Shown here piece by piece: positions 12,238 to 25,163 of a stretch of DNA of 64,000 bases (its first letter is position 1; every line of letters starts with the position of its first letter). Source of the stretch: Juglans regia (taxonomy: Eukaryota > Streptophyta > Magnoliopsida > Fagales > Juglandaceae); assembly GCF_001411555.2 (NCBI RefSeq), contig NC_049904.1:29959370-30023369 (forward strand). Direction: 5' to 3'. The notes below the pieces were generated by a model. The model saw nothing but the letters and a program-made list of their open reading frames with translations. It had not been told where the DNA came from and searched no databases. Made by a program: the position numbers and the translations under genes.

Positions 12238-12899
12238 AATCATTTAGAAGACATTTTTGAAACAAGTTTCTAGAAGTTTGGCAACGACTTCTACAACATT
12301 CGGAGAATGGAGTACGCGGCAACTTTTTCTTGCATGACAAGCTTTCTATTTTATCCAATGGTTGCATGCATGAACCATTAAAAAACATGAATAAATATAA
12401 ATATGTTTGTTGAAAAACAAAAAAGTTCAAATCAAAACACGAAGGATTATTTTCAAACAAAGAAAATCAAGAAACTTAAACAAACACATAATTTTTTTAA
12501 GAATATTTTTATTTAAAAAAAAAGATTTGAGGGTTAAAAACTATTTGTTGACTTTTTTTTTAAATAATAAAAGACTTTATTGAGACGAATATATAGGTGA
12601 AGCCCATGTAGACATAAAGTATACAAAAGAAAACACTTAAATACATTCTAAAAAAAGAAAGTGACATCAGAAAATCATGAGCAAAAAGATCGATATTTCC
12701 TAAAATTGCAAACCAAGCCAATAAGGAATGAACAAAAAATTTCCAGATTTGTTCAAAAGAACGAAAAAAAAAAACTGATCATTCTTTTACATCCAAATAC
12801 ACCTCATAAGACACAAGGGAATCATCTTCCAAAGCTTGCCCTCTTCAGAACAACCATGAATCTCATTCCAACAAGCAAGTAGTTCGACCACTCTCGACG

Positions 12900-15800
12900 G
12901 CATCACCCAATCCAAGCAATTTTGCGAAAAACACCATTCCACAAAGCCATTGCCACCTCACAATGCAAAAGGATATAATCCACTGTTTCTTCATTCTTTT
13001 TGCACATGCAACATCACTCCATAATAATAATACCTTGCTTCCTTAAATTGTCTAACGTCAAGATTTTCCCAAGAGAAGTTGTCCAAATGAAAAAAACCAC
13101 CTTAGAAGGCACATGTGACATCCAAATACACTTCCAAGGAAAGGAAGGCCTGTCTATAATACGAACGAACAGTGAATTTTCTGCTTTCCTTCGAAGTCCA
13201 TAACATCCTATCCAAGGCATTACCATTAATCCTCAGTGAGTATAAAAGCTGGAAAAAGTTGAAACTCATCAATCTCTCAATTTTGAATTGCTCGAGTTAA
13301 ATAAATATCCCAATGAATCACACCATTAAAGTAAGAAAATAGATCTAAAACAACATCAAACTTATCTGAAACCAATATAAAAATAGCTGGAAACATACTA
13401 TTGAGAGCTCGCTCACCACACCAAATGTCAACCTAGAAATGGATCCTTGATCCCTCGCCAATGGCAAAGTTCACATGACTAACAAAACTCTCGCAATTCT
13501 TTCTAATAAACTTCAAAAGCCCTACATCATAAGTCCCCCGAACGGCGTTAGAACACCAACCCCCCATGCACTACCATACTTTTGATCTATGATCTCCCTC
13601 CAAAGCGACTCACATTCTAATTGATATCTCTATAGCCACTTTCTCAATAACGCCTTATTGAAGGCCATCAAATTACAAACACCTAGCCTTCCAACTGAAA
13701 TGGGAGTACAAACTTTATTCCAACTCACAATATAGAATTTAGTAAGTTCGCCATACCATCCCATAGAAAAGCACAAAACAGCTTTTCAAACTGGTTTGCC
13801 ACTCCTGTAGGTAGTGGAAACAGCGATAGAAAATAAGTAGGAATATTAGAGAGAGTACTCTTCAAAAGAGTGAGTCTACCCCCTTTAGATAAGTAAAGAT
13901 GCTTCCAACTAGTCGACCTTTTCTCAACTTTCTCGACAACCCTATCCCAAATAGCACAAACTGTAAAGGACGCCCCTAATGGGAGACACAAATATTTCAT
14001 AGGAAGTAAGGCAATCTTATAGCCCAACAATCTTGTCAAGCTGTTGATGCTGAGCACCTCCCCCCGAAACCAACTCGGACTTGCCCAAATTCACCTTAAG
14101 TCCCAAAATAGCTTCAAAGCATAATAGTATAGCCTTTAACGCTTGAATATGGCCACAATCCACATCACAAAAGATGATGGTGTCATCTGCAAAAAGAAGA
14201 TGCGAAAGAGTAATAGACCCGTTAGTTTCATTACCAACTGAAAAGAAATCCCCCCTTACAGCAGCCTCCACCCTCTGACCCAACGCCTCCACAACAATGG
14301 CAAAAAGGAAGGGAGATAAAGGGTCCCCCTGTTTCAATTCACCCAAACTATGGAAAAAGCCAGTAGGATTACCATTGACCAAAATTGAGAATCAGGGAGT
14401 TGAAACACTGTGCCTAATCCATGAACACCACCTTTCCCAAAGCCACATCTCTCAAGCATATAGAATAGGAAATCCAAATTCACATGATCAAAAGTCTTTT
14501 CCATATCCAGCTTACAAAGGACACCGGGGGTGCCCTCCTTAAGCTGACTGACAAGGCATTTATTAGCAATAAGCATCGAATCAAGGACTTGTCTACCCCG
14601 AACAAATGCATTTTGGGACATAGAAATGATTTGTTCCATCATCTTGCTTATTTGATTAGCAAGAACCTTCAATATTATCTTGTAAACCTCACTCACAAGA
14701 CTAATAGGTTGAAAATCCTTGAGTTAAGAGGCCCAGGTTTCTTAGGGATTAGAGCAATGAAGGTGGCATCAAGAGATTTTTCAAACTTTTTAAAAGAGGA
14801 GAATTCTTGAAAAATCCACATCACATCTTCTTTCACAATCTTCCAGCAAACTTGGAAGAAGACCATTGAAAAAACATCCGGTCTAGGAGCTTTATTTTTG
14901 GCCATCCCACTAACCACTTGAAAAACCTCATCTTCATCAAAGGGTCTCTCCAACCATCTCACACTAAATGGATCAAGAGAGTAAAAACCATCCCATCAAG
15001 CTTAGGCCTCCAAGAATAAGATTCGGAGAGAATGTCTTCATAATAATGAACAAAAAGATCCTGAATTTCAGGAGGAGAAGAGATCTCACAAGCATTAGAA
15101 TGAAGCATCTCAATGACATTATTCCTGCAATGCAAATTGGCCATATTATGAAATCTTTTTGTACATTTATCCATTTCTCTTAACCAAATGGCCTGTGACT
15201 TTTACCCCCAAAAGATCTCCACCATCAATAACACCCTCTCAAGGTAGGTAACCACAATATTTTTTTTTTCTCAAAAATGCCTCCTAAAAAAGGACCCCAT
15301 CTTCTTCTCCAGACTCCAAAACCTGCAACTCCTCCAAAAGAGAATTTTTGTGGCCATTGATATTCCCAAAAACTTATGTGTTCCACTCATTTAAATCAAG
15401 TTTCAAATATTTGAGCTTACTAGAAAGAATAAAGCTAGGAGTCCTTGTGAACTGATAAAATGACCACCAGCTTCTAACCTTATCAATAAACTCATCAGTT
15501 TCCAATCACATATTTTAAAATTTAAAATACCTTCGATCCCCATGAATGCCCCCACCGTCCAACAAGATACGAAAATGGTCCGAACATACTCGGGACAATC
15601 TCTTTTGGCATAACTCTAGATAATGTGCCTCTTAAGAAGGGGAAATAAGAAAGCGATCCAGTCTCGACTAGCCACAACCATTAGACCAAATAGAGATGCC
15701 ACCCACAAGAGGAAGGTCCAAGAGCTCCATATAAAAAATGAGTTCAAAAAAATCTTCCATAGCTGGAGAAGAGCTACAATTACTTGAACGTTCGCTCGAG

Positions 15801-16246
15801 AACTGAGTAATGTTGAAATATCCACTCATACACCACAGAATGTCCCAAAGAGAGTATAAACCAACCAATTCCTCCCACAATAGGCACCTTTCTCTATTTG
15901 AGTTTGGGTCATAAACGCCCGCATAGGCCCACTCCTATCCATCCTTTGCATTTTTAAAGGAGCATGCTACAGTAATATTCCTAATACATTCCTACAAGGA
16001 CTTTACCACCCTCGTGTCTCACATCAAAAGGACACCTCCCGAAGCTCCCAAAGATGCTAAATAAGCCCAACTCACAAAGGGATAGCCCCACAAGCTACAA
16101 ATTAAACATCTATCAATGAAGTGTACATTTCTTTCTTGTAAACAAACTATATTAACCTTCCAATTACGTAACAAAGACTTGATATAAGAAAGTTTGTTAG
16201 GGTCACTAAGTCCCCTAACATTGCAAGAAAGAATCTTAGGTTTCAT
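12900..16246 (-). pseudogene. LINE ORF2 relic: endonuclease, reverse transcriptase, zf-RVT
   Basis: Open pieces follow in the expected order on the minus strand: endonuclease start at 16246-16019, endonuclease C-terminal part around 15880-15616, reverse transcriptase fingers and palm at about 14962-14017, thumb/connection at 14057-13725, and zf-RVT at 13226-13014. The catalytic FADD motif is at about 14.19 kb. Frameshifts separate the pieces, so no intact protein remains. Confidence 0.88.
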
Positions 16247-16249
16247 AAA

Positions 16250-17774
16250 AAAGGTGAGATCCCCTCCCTTTCATTCTATCCCCTCCTCCACTCCCATCCT
16301 TGATATCATAATTGATAAAGCATTCTAGTCTAGTCCTTAGCTCCCTTTCTATTTTAGAATTAGATTTCAAAATCGAGGAATGTCCAGATTCAATGGCTAT
16401 AAGAAGTGCCTTGAATTGTTCTTCGAAACCATCACAAGAAATCCCAACACAGGCCAAAATCTCCTCTACCTTTCTAAGAACCCAATCTGACACAACACAT
16501 GAGGGGGGAAGAACATGTATAAGAATCTGGTGATCATTACTCTCATAAGCACAATCCCCTTCACATGAAACCAGTTGCAGGTTTGAAACACAAGAAACCT
16601 CCCAATCCACACCATATATGTTGCTTCATATCAGAGTTAAGCATCACTCGTGAAAAAGCCCCAATCTCTTTCCCTGTATGCAATAAAGCCTCCACTGGAA
16701 ATAAATGTTGAACAACCAACGAGACAAGGTCTACTAAATGTGACTCCTCACATATGGGATTAGAGACATTGGCAGAAATTCTCCATCCTCCAATTTCAAC
16801 AACATTTTCGGTGTACTGCGAGGTTTGTGCCGGTCCTAACAATGGTGAATTAATGGTCGACGCTGCAGGTAGGGGTGAAGGCATCACGCCCGATAACCCC
16901 AAAACAAGCTTAATATGGGGCTTCTCTTGCCAAATGTGTAACGGGCTTTTTGCCAAGCCCAACCCAATTTTTTTGTTTACCCTTCTAATCCTCACCCAGC
17001 TTTGGGCCCATAGAGACCGGCCAATTATGTCATCAAACCCCTGCTTATCCACTACTCCAAACTTGCAACCCCCTCCATCCTTCATTGAGCACAAGATCAT
17101 TTTCACCCAACTTAACATAAAACCGATTTTATCCTTCCTGTCCAGTAATGTGCACTACATGGACTATCCAAGCGTCATACTTGGGTTTAGGAGGATTGAA
17201 TTCCATCTGCACCACCTTCCCACCATCCACCCCAAGGATAGTCCGCTTGCCCCTCGAGCAACCATGAGCCTCCGAAGAAGAGGACGGCTTCTTCACTACC
17301 TCTGCAAACGACCTCTTCAGACCCAACACTGTTTGGGCAAAAGGAGACGAGGTGTTCCTCTAAAACCTGCCATGTTTTTCAAGCTCGAAACTGAAGAGTT
17401 GGAGACTGCCTCTTCAACATTGCAGCAAATCACCTCTATCCCTCACCCTTCAATCCTTCTGGGATAATGATAAAACCACGACTCACCTTTTTTTCTGTAT
17501 TCAGATAGCAACTGAAAATGACCATATTTGTTCTGGCAGCACTAGGCAATCAACACCTAATTCCCAATTCGTCTGGACTTATAGAATTCTAACGAACTAA
17601 CCGGCGCATCACAAGCAGACACTACAGTGGCTAGCCATTCCACGACCAAAACATCCATTGTAATAAGCATAGTAACCTTGCGAGGATTTTCTTAGTGATC
17701 TTCCACCACTTGTCGTTTTCACGATGAAAGTAAAAAAATTTAGAATCAATGGACAACTTCCTACTAAAATCCAT
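16250..17774 (-). pseudogene. LINE ORF1 (gag-like) relic
   Basis: The region starts with MDFSRKLSIDSKFFYFHREN on the minus strand and continues in broken frames, including open pieces at 17329-17129, 17118-16561 and 16610-16236. This is where plant L1-like elements carry their RNA-binding ORF1. I see no complete zinc knuckle. Stops break it several times. Confidence 0.7.
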
Positions 17775-17922
17775 CTCAAGATAAGGAAGAAAAGAATAAA
17801 GGGAGTGAATAAATTAATAAAGAGATCTCGAAGAAGAAAACAGAAAGGCTATTTCCGGTGAGAAGCACTGGAAAATGGGAAACAATAGCTCATGAGAGAG
17901 GGAGAGAGAGAGAGCTCATTTG

Positions 17923-18132
17923 GCCCCATTTGGATACAAGAAGTGTTTTATCTCATTTCATCTCATCATTACAACTTTCTTAAATCTCCACATAAAATAT
18001 AATAAATAATTCAACTTTTTCAAAATTAAAAACGATAATAATATTAAAAAAATAATATTCTAATAATATTTTATTCAGCTTTCAACTTTCAGCTCAACTT
18101 ATTTCATCTCAACTCATTATCCAAACGGCACC
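17923..18132 (-). repeat. Tourist-like MITE abutting the LINE 5' end
   Basis: The ends GGCCCCATTTGGATA and TATCCAAACGGCACC (the latter lacking only one base from the sequence as read) are inverted copies. The core AATAAATAATTCAACTTTTT is the reverse complement of the family core. Confidence 0.7.
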
Positions 18133-18224
18133 AATAAGATATTTTGGTTTTTTTTTTAGAAATGTTAAGAAAAATTAATCTAAATAAAAGATATTCGAAT
18201 CTTGATTCCTTTTATTTTTATATA

Positions 18225-18480
18225 GTCCATGTAAAATCATCACTTGTCCAAAACATTTAAGAGAATGAGAAGATGTAGATTTTATTATTTATTAATTTAT
18301 ATCTTAATACTCACCTCAATAAATGAGTCCAACACGTATAATATTTAATTAAATTGAGTGAAGTGTGAGTCAGGATTTGAACTCAGAACCTCTGATCTGA
18401 CACCATCTGAAATCACTACTTGTCTCAAAAATTTAAATTAATAAAAAAATATAAATTTATATATTTATTTTATATTTTAA
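18225..18480 (-). repeat. tRNA-related retroposon/LTR fragment
   Basis: On the minus strand, GATGGTGTCAGATCAGAGG is followed by GAGTTCAAATCC. This resembles the TGGTATCAGAGC plus GTTCGAATC arrangement of Met-tRNA-type primer sites or tRNA-derived SINEs. A related copy lies on plus at 32935-33130. The exact class is uncertain. Confidence 0.45.
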
Positions 18481-19424
18481 CATTCATCCTCGTGGAGTGG
18501 ATCCAATACATGAATTAGCACATTTATTAATATTTAGTTTATACGTTAACAATTTTAAACAAATGGTGCATGTCAAATGGTGCACGTTGGCACGAAGCCC
18601 ACGTGTTCGTGTATCATTCAAAGCTTATGCCGCGTCAACCCATATCCGCGTTTGATCTTTACGCTTCATTTCAAGTTCCCACTTCCCGGCGTATGCTGTG
18701 CTATTCAGTATTCACCAAATTAGAGTTTGACAGAGTATATCATGGAACAAAACAACGCGAAACAAAAGCTTTGATCATATGAACAAGCTAGGAAGAAGTA
18801 CGTACGAATCCTTGGACATGATGAAACGTTTCTCTCACTTGACAAGAAAATTAAACTAACAACTAATATCTTTATACAACAATGAAAAATGCTCATCATA
18901 TATAAATGCCGTAACAGTAGATGATCACGGCATGTTTACAGCCAAAAGGTTAATATAGAGAGCGTACGTCCGTATGTATAATCAAATCAGTCAAAAGTGT
19001 CTGAAAAGAACAAACCGTATATATATATAGATCATGAAAGTAATATTGATGAAACTAAAACCTGTATCATGATAGTAAAGTATGAATGCATGCATGTTCG
19101 CTGCAGCCATGCTCGCTGCAGCAGGAAGCATGCATGCACCTCGATCTGTACGTACAGTTCAAAAAATAGAACGCCGATATATAGTATATTCCTTCCCTGC
19201 ACAAAAGAACTTCAGAACTGTAGTACTGCTACTTATGGTCAAATTAATGTTCTATCCCCATGTTTCGGAATCCATTTAGCTTATTGATGCCCTTCGATCC
19301 CAGCTTTTCACATTGAAATCTCAATCTAATAACTTATTTGAGACTAATATTATACAGTAATATTGATAGCAGCAGCCATATTAGGAGTAGTTGTCATGAT
19401 TACTATGATCTCATCCAATATTCA
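18481..19424. other. Intergenic stretch downstream of the NAC gene
   Basis: It holds the NAC 3' UTR at its right side. No supported gene is seen; short open frames here have no recognisable domain. Confidence 0.5.
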
Positions 19425-21117
19425 CTATTTTCTCTCGAATTTTCCTTTGCTTGTATCTGCAGCTAATCGAAAAAAGGAAGACCCATCACCTTGGACAACC
19501 AAGTTGGGAATTAGTTGTGGTGTGATTTCCCTATTATGGCCCCCTTGATCATAGTTGATAAAAGAAGGATTGTCGTACCCCACAAGGGCAGCATTCTTAG
19601 GTAAAAGACTGTTCTCATGAGCACTTTGGTTCTTCAAGCTGCGTGTGTCAAACGAATCCTTAATACTCGAACCACATTGTCTAGGCTGGGTTTGGTAAAA
19701 AACCTTTGAAACCACTAATTCCCCATCTTTCTCTTCCTCATTATTGCCGAGATGGTATTGGTGCATCACCCAGTTTGTTTTCTCAGGCTTTCTTTGTCTG
19801 CCATAGTTGGTGTAGAGAACTAGGATCTTTTTGAACCCTTTAACTGCACCCCCAGTAAAAACTGGCCGAGTCTTGCCAGTTTTATGCCATCTGGTTTCGC
19901 TCCCATCTTCATCAGTGTGGACCTTCCTGCGTTTCCTAGTTCCAGTGGTGTATGCCTTTGAGGGTCGATGAAAGAAGTGACGGATTTGGCCATCTTTGCC
20001 GACTCCTACACCAAGAATACTTCATAAGAGAGTTTTCTTATTAAGAGAGCTGGCATTGATGATCAGCAATTAAAATACTACGTAGAAGCACAGAGAATAT
20101 CAGAATGATCAGATATATACCATCAGAAGAAAAAATGATTTGCAACTCTGCATTTCTCACATTTATTATTTTTCTGGCAGCGACTTCTACCAGAGCGAGC
20201 ATGTACGTGAACGAATAAGCAAAGGTACTTGCACGCAGTTAGACATTCAAATAGTGTCTTTCGTGAAAGATAGCTAGAGTTCTCTGGTGTCGTCACAAGG
20301 CCGTACTGGCCTCGTGTTTTTGTCTTTTTCTTTTTATTTTAATGCCATTCAAGAAGCTGCTCTTGGAAACTCAAGCTAATTAATTAATGACGTTGATAAC
20401 CAGCCAGACCAAGCATCAGCATTAGTTTTTCAATACAGAAGCCTGTAGAAGTTGAAAGACAAAGGCCTCTAGAAAACCCTAAAAATATAGGTGGACCATA
20501 TGAAATTTTAAAAAGTGAAAGTGCAACATGCATGTATGATGTCTGATGAGTTGCCAGCTAGCTAGACCAGAAATGACTAAGGTATGATTTAGATAGTGAC
20601 TTGAGATGAGATAAATTAAACTGAAAGATAAAATTTAAATAAAATATTATTTTTTAATATTATTATTATTTTATAATTTGAAAAAATTGAATTGTTTATG
20701 ATATTTTATATGAAGATTTGAGAAATTAAATCGTAATGATGAGATGAGATGAAATTATTTTTATATCTAAACGGACATAAATGAGCAACGGTTGCTTCAA
20801 CTCTAATACGTGTCAGCTAGCAATACTCATATATAGCCGACTTAAGTTTTTGCTTCTAACATACATAAATTATTCTTTGGTTAAGATAGGTGAGCAATCC
20901 ACCTTGTGCATGTTTTTTACGTTTCTCTCAAAATGACATCTCCGAATGCATGGAGACGTATCCTCAGCAGAGAAGATTTCCATATTTTCAAATAAAAACA
21001 TAGCAATAAAAATGGCTTAGATTTTGAGGAGTACTTGATCAGTTTGTGTGAAAAGCTAGTTTGTTCCAATTCCGATAAAAGAACGGAACAACAAAATTAA
21101 AATATTATCATTGACAC

Positions 21118-21148
<31 letters not shown>

Positions 21149-21848
21149 CGAAGGTATAATTTGAAATCTCCTGCATGGTTAATTTTTCTTCTTCGATCAT
21201 TAAGGAGATGTTTGGATTCGTAAGTCATCTCAACTCATCTCACTACTATTTATTACTATTCAGCAACTTTAACTCACAAATCTCACTACTATTCACAACT
21301 CATCTCATTACTATTCACAATCCATCTCAAGTCATCTTCAAATCTAAACGTCTCCTAAAGAGATCGAGGTGGCAATTATATATCATTCTGATCAAGTACG
21401 TACGTAACTTTCTTCCTTAAATAATATCTGGAGTCCCCTAGCCTCCAGATCGAAGAACCAATTCTTAAATTAATAATTAGCTCCGTAACAGAGTTATCGA
21501 CTCAATGTTTATATATTGTCATTTAATTAATTACGTGATCATGAAAGAATAATATATGTGATAATTAAATAGCTAGCTAGGGTACCAAGAATCACCTGGC
21601 AACTTTTCCGGGTGAGTATAGCAAATTCCATTCTCTCCCTCTAGTGTGGGGATGAATTCATCAATAAGAGGATGAAGCTTCCGCGTATCAGACAGCACCT
21701 TCGCCTCTAAATGTTCAAGAATCTCATGGTCTGTCGGATCAAACTTAACCCCCGCTGGTAGTCCCGGTAAATCATGAATTCCCGTCTAATTCACATTAAT
21801 TGTCCATGACAAACATAAGTACTACAATACTAGTCATGAAATAAACAA

Positions 21849-21889
<41 letters not shown>

Positions 21890-22120
21890 ACTTAAGGAAA
21901 TATAAAAGGACAAACATAGGCTGAAAGATATATATAAACGTATATTTTTTTATATAAAAAATAATACCTGATCTTGGAATTCGATGTCATGGCCACATGA
22001 TGGGCATGTTATGGTCCGGACCTCAACCGTTTTCGTGTCGAGAATACTGCTCTCTTGTGGAGTGGTAGACGTGATTATCTGAAGAGCCCTCTCATCGTCT
22101 GAATCATTGCACCATGTCAT
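19425..22120 (-). CDS. NAC domain transcription factor, SND2/SND3 group
   Basis: Three exons on the minus strand, 22120-21968, 21785-21596 and 20005-19425, join in frame to give 307 residues. The N-terminus MTWCND and the CPSCGH motif are hallmarks of the SND2 (ANAC073)/SND3 (ANAC010) group. The NAC domain follows: [35 protein letters not shown], then [33 protein letters not shown] and [12 protein letters not shown]. The C-terminal part beyond about residue 200 is less conserved and ends SKGKFERK. Members of this group act in the secondary-wall network of fibres downstream of SND1 (family knowledge). The splice sites are clean and no defect is seen. I cannot tell SND2 from SND3 orthology, so no symbol is given. 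Confidence 0.94.
20581..20777 (+). repeat. Tourist-like MITE upstream of a NAC exon, in intron 2
   Basis: The element is flanked by TAA at 20578-20580 and 20778-20780. The ends GGTATGATTTAGATA and TATCTAAACGGACA are imperfect inverted repeats. A three-base TAA target duplication is typical of PIF/Harbinger elements. It lies in the second NAC intron. Confidence 0.75.
21204..21355 (+). repeat. 152-bp Tourist-like MITE in NAC intron 2
   Basis: The ends GGAGATGTTTGGATTCG and CAAATCTAAACGTCTCC match as inverted repeats at 14 of 17 positions. TAA flanks both sides (21201-21203, 21356-21358). The inside differs from the common family and contains repeated CTACTATTCACAA blocks. Confidence 0.8.
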
Positions 22121-23883
22121 CTCTCCGGTTTTGCTCTCAGGCCCAATATCCCATAAATGGATTTTCCGTCTTGTTTCCTCCAGTACTTCTAGTGAATAGA
22201 GCGAACTAGATCTCTACGAGAATACGCAATAGGGTAACTAAAAAAGAATAAAACCCAAAATTAAAGAATAAAAAAGAAAGAAGAGGGAGAAGATCGAAGG
22301 AAAGCAAGATGATTTGCCGCTTTTAGGCACGTTTCCGTTATAATAAATTAATTATCACCTTCTTCTTGATGTCAGGGAAGGAATTTAGTTCACCCTTTTC
22401 CTACGATTAATTTGTGTTGTTCTTATTTGCTCTTGGGGGCCGGGCTTCCTCAGACAGAACAAAGAGAACTCTAGCTATGAGAACGAAAGCTATAAGAGAA
22501 GGGAAAGAAAGATCTCTCGAATTAATAGTAAAGGTTGCTTGCACGTCAAGTACTTTGGTTATGTTCGTGTGGATACGGTTCTAGCTACCATACGCAAGGA
22601 GAGGATAATGGCGGTTTGGTTCGTTTATTTATTTATTTATTTATTATTTTCTCCTTTTATTTGATTTTGTGTCTAAAGAATGTTGAGCTTACATAATAAC
22701 TTAATTAGGAAAGTTAAACTCGATGTGAAAAAGGTTATAAGCTAGAGTGGATAGGAGGCAACCGGATTCCTGGAGACATTTCACCTCTTCAGAGAGAGAG
22801 ACAGACGGACAGATGGGATCTTCAGATGCAGTGTCCACCTAGAGTCTACTCAAAGCTGTTGTAAGTAAAAACTTGGGAAATGTACGTACGAACCAACAAA
22901 AATGAAAATAACAAGGCATATTACACCAACAACCTGTATATTCTTCCTAGCAAATCCCTTCCGTCACGTAGACTTCTTCTCATGCCAAGCAACGAATCAT
23001 CCTCTCTCTCTAGATCTCTCTCTGTGCGTGCTTGTTTTGGCTGGTGTTTACAGAAAAAACTTGCTGCGTTAATTCTTTGATCCAATGTATATTAATTTAT
23101 CTCATGTTAATATATGCTCCAGTTATGCGAGACAAGACCCTATCACAACTCAGCCAGCCGCCATTTTTAGCATTTTACGTCATGCATGAGTTCTTATCGC
23201 TGTTGACATACGATTTCCACTGACGGGGAGCCACAAATCAACCAAAATAACGCGTACGTACGTTCTGATCAATTAAGTAACGCGGCGCTTTCCTTCTCAT
23301 TCTCGCTTAATTTCTCCCTTTTCCTTTAACGGAAAAATACGACGGTCTGCCTTCCTGAGAAAGATTCAAATGCGAATTTTATGTTGAAGTTAAATATCCA
23401 AAAATAAATTAATAACAATAAAATAAATCTTTTTATCGATGATTTTAGGAAAAATCTTATATCTGTGTTGAATTCTATTATTGGTGGAGGGTTGGCAATC
23501 GCAAGGTATAGAAAAAGAACACGCTTGTAGATAAAAGTCTCTTCCTTTATTATCTGTTGCTTGTAGTAGCCGACATGTCGTAATTGAGCTTCTCAAAGAA
23601 GCCACGCAAGTGACGCAACAAAAGCTTAGCCTCTAAGCTTTAACACTTAAAACGTCAACGTATGAATTGGGGACCGTCTCCAACTTGTTTCGTGGCTTCA
23701 TTTATTATTTTCAGATCATTAATACACACTCTGATCTCTCCCCCGAGCGCTTTTGCACGTTGAAGAGTATATATTATTTGCTAGGAGAATTAATAGTCAA
23801 TTCACAAATAGTTCTTATAAAAGTGAAGTTCATGAATTACTTTACAGTAAAACAAACTTTACTTTATTATGAATATACAGTAA
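22121..23883. other. NAC promoter and upstream intergenic DNA
   Basis: This contains the 5' UTR and promoter of the NAC gene. It holds a TTTA microsatellite near 22622-22645 and several CGTACGTA palindromes. I could not place a TATA box or a start site with confidence, and no other gene is supported. Confidence 0.4.
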
Positions 23884-24071
23884 GTCCTGGTTTAGATAGT
23901 CAATTCAGATCATCGAGATAAAAATTAAATAAAATATTATTAAAATATTATTTTTATTTTTAAATTTAAAAAAATTAAATTATTTATTATATTTATTTAA
24001 AATTTTGATAAATTTATAATGATTAGATGAGATGATTGAGATCATGATTTCATTATACAAATTACAAGGCC
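23884..24071 (+). repeat. Tourist-like MITE copy with TAA flanks
   Basis: TAA flanks it at 23881-23883 and 24072-24074. The family core AATAAAATATTATT ... TTAAATTATTTATTATATTT is present. The ends GTCCTGGTTTAGATAG and ATTACAAGGCC are weakly inverted. Confidence 0.68.
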
Positions 24072-24629
24072 TAAGTGACATTAATAGTTTGCGAAACTTA
24101 CAGTTTTGAGATTTGTAATTTGTAAACACGATAACATGACTTCTATATTATTGTTGTGTATATATCTATATATATATATATATTCAGTTTCTACTTGTTA
24201 GCTAGGTTTATTCCAAAATATGTAGTTTATATGAACAAAGAAACAAGCTCAAATTATCGCTCAGTTTGTAATCACTCCCAGAGCATCAATAAATTGTAAT
24301 TTGCTCCCTACCTCAGAAATCTGAAAGAAAAAACAGATAAAATAAAAATAAATCAATCAATCAGATACAAAAATTTGAAAAAAATATATGAACAGTTTAT
24401 ATTCTCAAATAAAAACTAGTGTATTTTTTTATTTTTAAATATATTTACCATTTCTTAACAAATTAATTTTCCTAGAATTGGGAATTTTGTATTTTCTTAC
24501 AATTTTTAGGGATAATTTTATCTCTTGAAAAAAAATAAAGATATATATAGCATTATTAATTATTTCTTAATAGGACAAATTAATGGTGCATAGAGACGGT
24601 TTCCAAAAGCAGGAGGTAAGGGTAAATGA

Positions 24630-24945
24630 TGTATGAGATCTTACCTTTTTTGAAAATGAGAAGCTCTCACTCTTTATAATGGGTTCAGTGGAGTTTCAAT
24701 TGTATAATTGATTACTTCTTTTGGAGTATGGTCCCAGATGTGGTTTGAGCCTCCTGTAGAATGTTACAAAATGGTATTAGAGTCCATTTGTGATACCGCA
24801 TACTGAGTGATAAAGTTATCTAGATGATGTATGAGATCCTAGCTATATTGCTTGAGAATTGAAAGTTTTTGCTTTTTATAATAGGTTCGATGTGACTCTA
24901 ATTGTATTATTGATTGATCATTTTAGAATATAAATTAACTACATA
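24630..24945 (+). mobile_element. TRIM-like miniature LTR retrotransposon
   Basis: A putative 139-bp LTR (24630-24768) starts TGTATGAGATC and ends GTTACA. Three bases later comes TGGTATTAGAGTCC, close to the Met-tRNA primer site TGGTATCAGAGC. After about 40 more bases a second copy of the LTR begins at 24828 with TGTATGAGATC and continues with TTTATAATAGGTTCGATG, matching TTTATAATGGGTTCAGTG of the first. There is no coding sequence between them. The second LTR is decayed at its end. Confidence 0.68.
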
Positions 24946-25163
24946 TAGCTTGGCTCTGAAAAATTAAGAGCAACCAGCATAGACATTGGATGGTCATGAG
25001 GTAATCGATGGAGGTGACAACAGTAGTATAGTAGTGGTAACAATGAGCGAGAACATGAAGATATAATGGTGATAGTGAGAGTTTAAATATCAATGATAAT
25101 GGTGATGTGAAAAATGGTATTATTGAATAGAGTTTATTCGAAAATAACGTCCACAATTGAATA

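Larger units (their letters stand above)
12551..17920 (-). mobile_element. Decayed L1-like non-LTR retrotransposon (LINE), near full length
   Basis: Read on the minus strand, a 5' leader (from about 17,920) precedes an ORF1-like region from an ATG at about 17,774. An APE-type endonuclease begins at 16246 with MKPKILSCNVRGL and CLQE. Reverse transcriptase follows with AFVRGRQ, LDMEKTFDHVN, GDPLSPFLF and FADD. A zf-RVT-like tail at about 13.0-13.2 kb has PWKCIW and FFIWT. The 3' end has AATAAAGTC and an A tail, seen as the T run at 12551-12562. Many stops and frameshifts break all frames, so it cannot move itself. Its 3' end is of the same type as the short LINE insertions near the GBP gene. 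No target duplication was found. Confidence 0.9.

Noticed and set aside
14297..17467. Plus-strand frames of 81 to 237 codons
   Set aside because: They are antisense to the LINE ORFs on the minus strand.
12551..17920. Target site duplication for the large LINE
   Set aside because: I compared flanks at both ends and found no convincing direct repeat; the 5' boundary is uncertain.
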